Assembly (NCBI RefSeq): GCF_035918155.1
Contig: NZ_CP109328.1
Coordinates: 434,001 to 498,000, forward strand
Origin: Streptomyces sp. NBC_01591
GTDB taxonomy: Bacteria; Actinomycetota; Actinomycetes; Streptomycetales; Streptomycetaceae
Direction: 5' to 3'
Length of the DNA stretch: 64,000 nt
The notes under the pieces are model-generated. The model was not told the DNA's origin. It saw nothing but the letters and a program-made list of their open reading frames with translations, and searched no databases. Each line of letters begins with the position of its first letter. The first letter of the stretch is position 1. Made by a program: the position numbers and the translations under genes. Of this stretch, positions 60,950-64,000 are shown piece after piece.

Positions 60950-61741
60950 ATGCCTTCCCCCACCGCAGTGTCCGAGCAGTTCCCCGTCCGCGTCTTCGGC
61001 GGCCCGACCGCCCTCTTCGAGTACGGCGGCCTGCGCTTTCTCACCGACCCGACCTTCGACGGCCCCGGCGACTTCCAGGCGCCGGGCGGCCCGGTCCTGA
61101 CCAAGACCGCGCCCTCCGTGGGCAGCCCGGCTGACCTCGGCCGCGTCGACGTGGTCCTGCTCTCCCATGACGAGCACGCCGACAACCTCGACGACTCCGG
61201 ACGCGCCCTGCTCGCCGATGTCCCGCTCACCCTCACCACCCCCGGTGGCGAGAAGCGCCTCGCGGACAAGGTCAAGGGCCTGGCCGACTGGGAGTCCATC
61301 GAGCTGGACCGCCCGGGCGGCGGCACGATCACTGTGACCGGCGTGCCGGCCGTTCATGGGCCCGGGGTACGCGAGGAGGTCGAACCGTTCGTCGGCGAGG
61401 TCGTCGGCTTCGTCCTGACCGGTGTCGGCCTGCCCACCGTCTACGTCAGTGGCGACAACGCCTCGCTCGACCTGGTCAAGCAGATCGCCGAACGGTTCGG
61501 CCCCGTGGACACCGCCGTCCTCTTCGCGGGCGCACCCCGCTTCCCCGTCCTCTTCGACGGTCAGTGCATCGTCCTCGACAGCGCCCAGGCCGCCGAAGCC
61601 GCCCAGCTTCTCGGCGCCCGCCGCGTGGTGCCCGTCCACTACGACAGTTGGGCCCACTTCACCGAGGGCCGTGACGACCTGGCTGCCGCGTTCACCGCCG
61701 CGGGGCTGGCCGACCGCCTGGACTGGGGTCACCGGGGCTGA
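60950..61741 (+). CDS. MBL-fold metallo-hydrolase, UlaG-like
   Basis: A 263-residue metallo-beta-lactamase-fold protein. Metal motif SHDEHADNLD (HxHxDH-like with an Asp substitution), later Asp in VYVSGDNAS and a final His in VVPVHYDSW. The substrate is unknown; related proteins act on lactones, phosphodiesters or RNA. Transcribed away from the CGNR gene under the operator array. The ATG has no strong ribosome binding site; it may be near-leaderless. Confidence 0.9.
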   Translation: MPSPTAVSEQFPVRVFGGPTALFEYGGLRFLTDPTFDGPGDFQAPGGPVLTKTAPSVGSPADLGRVDVVLLSHDEHADNLDDSGRALLADVPLTLTTPGGEKRLADKVKGLADWESIELDRPGGGTITVTGVPAVHGPGVREEVEPFVGEVVGFVLTGVGLPTVYVSGDNASLDLVKQIAERFGPVDTAVLFAGAPRFPVLFDGQCIVLDSAQAAEAAQLLGARRVVPVHYDSWAHFTEGRDDLAAAFTAAGLADRLDWGHRG

Positions 61742-61881
61742 CCCGGGTGTGAATCGATGTCGCTCAACAGTTGTGCGGCCAACCCGCGGTGCGGAGAGCT
61801 GGGCCACGGTTTGGGGCCCTGGGGCTCTGCACGTTGAAAAGGGGCTGAAGGGCGAACCAGGCCCGTGCTTACATGGGCGTC

Positions 61882-62520
61882 ATGGTGTCTGTTGAGCGCT
61901 TGCTTGCCTTCGCGGCTATGTCATTCCTGCTGATCGTGATTCCAGGGCCCAGTGTGCTGTTCGTGATCGGGCGGGCGTTGGCGCAGGGGCGGCGCGCCGC
62001 GCTGACGACGGTCCTGGGGAACACGTTGGGCGCCTATGTGCTCACCGTGGCCGTGGCTCTCGGCATCGGGTCGGTCGTGGAGCGCTCCGTGCTTGTCTTC
62101 ACGGTGCTGAAACTGGCCGGTGCTGCCTATTTGGTGTATCTGGGCGTCAAGGCGTGGCGGCAACGTGGCTCGCTGCAGTCCGCGTTCACTGCTGACAAGT
62201 CCGCGCAGGGCGGCATGCGTACGTTGTGGGAGGGGTTCGCCGTCGGCGTGGCCAACCCCAAGACCATTGTGTTCTTCGCTGCCGTGCTGCCGCAGTTCGT
62301 CGACCGCGCTCAAGGACACGTCGTGGTTCAGATGCTGGTGCTCGGGCTGGTCTTCAACATCATCGCAGTGGCCTCCGACAGCCTGTGGGGACTGATCGCG
62401 GCAACCGGACGGGATTGGTTCGCCCGCTCACCTCAGAGGCTCTCCCTGGTCGGAGGAGTCGGCGGGCTCACGATGATCGGCCTCGGTGTCACCATCGCCG
62501 CGACAGGACGCAAGGACTGA
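61882..62520 (+). CDS. LysE-family amino-acid exporter
   Basis: A 212-residue membrane protein with about six segments and LysE/RhtB motifs (IPGPSVLFVIGRAL near the N-terminus, VANPKTIVFFAAVLP in the middle). ATG 61882 (MVSVERLLAF) fits the family; an in-frame ATG at 61873 is also possible. Probably exports an amino acid or derivative. Confidence 0.92.
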   Translation: MVSVERLLAFAAMSFLLIVIPGPSVLFVIGRALAQGRRAALTTVLGNTLGAYVLTVAVALGIGSVVERSVLVFTVLKLAGAAYLVYLGVKAWRQRGSLQSAFTADKSAQGGMRTLWEGFAVGVANPKTIVFFAAVLPQFVDRAQGHVVVQMLVLGLVFNIIAVASDSLWGLIAATGRDWFARSPQRLSLVGGVGGLTMIGLGVTIAATGRKD

Positions 62521-63011
62521 TCCCGCACCAGAGGGGCGACCGGGTCAGCCGGCGGCGGGTTCGGCCCGGTTCCACCCGCGCGCTGACCTCGCCACCGGCT
62601 GGAGCCGCAACCAGGGGTGGCCACGGTTGTGAGATGAAGATCGGCGGTGCCGCTGCCGTCCGCCGGCTTTCCGTCTCACCGCCGGGCAGGCAGGTGACGC
62701 ACCCGCCTTCGCCCGTGTCATGGCCGGGCTGCGGGTGCTGCGGGTGCGGGGGCGGCCCCGCGCCCGGCCCGAGGTGGTCCTGGCCGACAAGGCCTACTCC
62801 TCCGGGCCGGACAACCGAACTCGGTCAGGTGCGTGATGTAGCAATGGCTTGTGCCCGCAGAGGCCGTGTGCGGGTGACCCGGTGCGGTGATTGAGCAGGC
62901 GTGTTGTCGCGGACCACCTCTGCGACGCAGGCAGTCGAAGGTGTTGCATTCCGAGACCGTGGATATGATGTGGACCACTCTCCGGCGGCTCCGGGTCAGG
63001 CGTACGCGATC
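62521..63011 (+). mobile_element. IS5-type transposase remnant
   Basis: Around 62674-62829 one frame reads FRLTAGQAGDAPAFARVM, and further on VVLADKAYSSGPDN, the IS5-like DDE region (LADKAYSS). Stops and frame changes upstream (62590-62670) show decay. No inverted repeats or direct target repeats seen. The last part probably holds the promoter of the next gene. Confidence 0.6.
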
Positions 63012-63734
63012 ATGACCGGAATGGACACTCGTTTCGTTGGCATCCCTGATCTGGTCGAGGCCCCGTCCGTGGCGGTCGTGGTCGACGTCATGCGTGCTTT
63101 CACCGTGGCTGCCTGGGCCTTTGCCCAGGGGGCGGAAAAGATCATTCTTGCTGAGTCGCTGGACGACGCTCTGGCGCTCAAGGCTCGCCACCCGGATCGG
63201 GTGGCGATCAAGGACGGGCCGCCCGCGCCCGGGTTCGACATGGTCAACTCGCCGGGCCTGCTGCGGTCTGTTGATCTTGGCGGACGGACCGTTGTGCAGA
63301 AGACCACGGCAGGGACGGTCGGCGCCCTTGCGGTCAAGGAGGCGTCGCTGGTGCTGTGCGCCGGCTTCGTAGTGGCGGAGGCAACGGCTCGGCTCTTGCG
63401 GACACGCAAGAGTGACAGTGTCACGTTCGTGGTCACTGGCGAGGATGGGCAGGCCGATGAAGATCTGGCGTGCGCTCAATACATCGCTCGGAGAGCCACC
63501 GAGGCTGGGACGGATGCTGCTGGGTTCCTTCGCCGCGCTGCCGAGTCGCGCGCCGCCGCCGAGCTGGCGGAGGGAGTGCGTCAAGGAGTCCATCCTGATG
63601 ACGTTGCACTCTGTATTGAGCTCGACCGGTTTCCCTTTGCCATGGTGGCGGCCTTGGAAGACTCGCTCATGGTCCTGCGTCCGTGCGCCGTGCCTTCGCC
63701 GGCCGACGACGCCTCGGCCCGGAGACCGGCATGA
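63012..63734 (+). CDS. ComB-like 2-phosphosulfolactate phosphatase family protein
   Basis: A 240-residue ComB-type protein. Family pattern: [47 protein letters not shown] and [11 protein letters not shown]. In methanogens ComB removes phosphate from 2-phosphosulfolactate in coenzyme M synthesis; in Streptomyces the true substrate is not known. ATG 63012 or 63021 possible. Confidence 0.88.
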   Translation: MTGMDTRFVGIPDLVEAPSVAVVVDVMRAFTVAAWAFAQGAEKIILAESLDDALALKARHPDRVAIKDGPPAPGFDMVNSPGLLRSVDLGGRTVVQKTTAGTVGALAVKEASLVLCAGFVVAEATARLLRTRKSDSVTFVVTGEDGQADEDLACAQYIARRATEAGTDAAGFLRRAAESRAAAELAEGVRQGVHPDDVALCIELDRFPFAMVAALEDSLMVLRPCAVPSPADDASARRPA

Positions 63735-64000
63735 GCGGAACAGCCGAAGGCCCCGCGGCAGGAGTTCGCTTTGGCGCCGGAGGTGCTCAGGCCTGCCCGG
63801 GCAACTCCTACTCGATCCGTCGACTGAGGTTGTCCCGCGATCTTTGGCCGCTTGTTCCCGAGGGTCTTCAACTTCTCAACCGTTGCACGGCGATGAGCGC
63901 GGTTCCCGGCGGACGGTTCTGCCCACGTCGTAGTACCGAACGCGGCCGGCCCTCACTCCGGGCTTCGTCCCGCTGAACACCCGTGCCCATGACAGGGGTG
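63735..64000. other. Right-edge gap
   Basis: No gene with a plausible start. A plus frame beginning MSGTAEGPA (63731) overlaps the ComB stop by 4 nt and runs on without a recognised motif, so it may be a small coupled frame or chance. Confidence 0.3.

Noticed and set aside
63731..63976. Small frame after ComB-like gene
   Set aside because: Overlaps the stop by 4 nt but has no known motif and irregular composition; recorded only as part of the edge gap.
1..64000. tRNA, rRNA, riboswitch or CRISPR elements
   Set aside because: No cloverleaf, conserved riboswitch core or spaced repeat array was noticed by eye; a covariance-model scan would be the decisive test.

Overview
The window is high-GC actinobacterial DNA and is most likely Streptomyces. 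The evidence is GC-rich codon use with long open shadow frames, two AfsR/SARP regulators, Tat and Sec exported proteins, a sortase-type LAxTG remnant, a repeat family typical of Streptomyces inside a response regulator gene, and a rare TTA codon in an ABC permease. No rRNA, tRNA, CRISPR array or replication origin was seen.

Left half (about 1-37.4 kb): a natural-product locus. It opens inside an NRPS gene (C-A-T, 5' end outside the window). A second NRPS follows (C-A-T-C*-A-T, no thioesterase), then an acceptor-altered carbamoyltransferase and an MFS exporter; all four are translationally coupled or almost touching. After a convergent terminator come an integral membrane protein and a Tat-exported protein of unknown function. 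Next is an Ebo-type operon: inositol-phosphate synthase, UbiA prenyltransferase, a TIM-barrel protein, EboA, a TatD-like EboB, EboE and EboF. The usual eboD cyclase is absent and an inositol-phosphate synthase stands in its place. The locus continues with a first Sfp-type PPTase, a haem-binding-type membrane protein, a MacB/FtsX ABC exporter, a VioC/AsnO-type amino-acid hydroxylase, a second paralogous PPTase and a small unknown protein.

Between two SARP regulators (29.8-37.4 kb) lies a compact cassette that looks like a RiPP system: an MccB-like E1 enzyme, a PqqD/RRE-fused M50 protease and an 18-residue peptide gene with a near-consensus ribosome binding site, closed by a strong hairpin. This is the most likely undescribed system here. 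A working model, which is inference, is that the NRPS makes a peptide from Asn-like or hydroxylated residues, the carbamoyltransferase and oxygenase decorate a building block, Ebo proteins handle or move an intermediate, the two ABC/MFS exporters secrete product, and the SARPs switch it on. Whether the 18-mer joins that pathway or makes a separate product is open.

Right half (37.4-64 kb): a patchwork typical of a chromosome arm. It holds broken genes (PucR-type regulator, MFS, SDR, GNAT, ECF sigma factor, LAxTG surface protein, HTH protein, IS5-type transposases) and a lone phage endolysin. Intact modules sit among them: a LuxR-type two-component system with a divergent ABC/FtsX exporter, a TetR/FAD-monooxygenase pair, a dienelactone-hydrolase-like protein, a PAP2 membrane enzyme, a zinc-ribbon protein, an MFS/HxlR divergent pair, a secreted lipase, a YkuD-type L,D-transpeptidase, a CGNR regulator facing an MBL-fold hydrolase across a four-box operator array, a LysE exporter and a ComB-like phosphatase.
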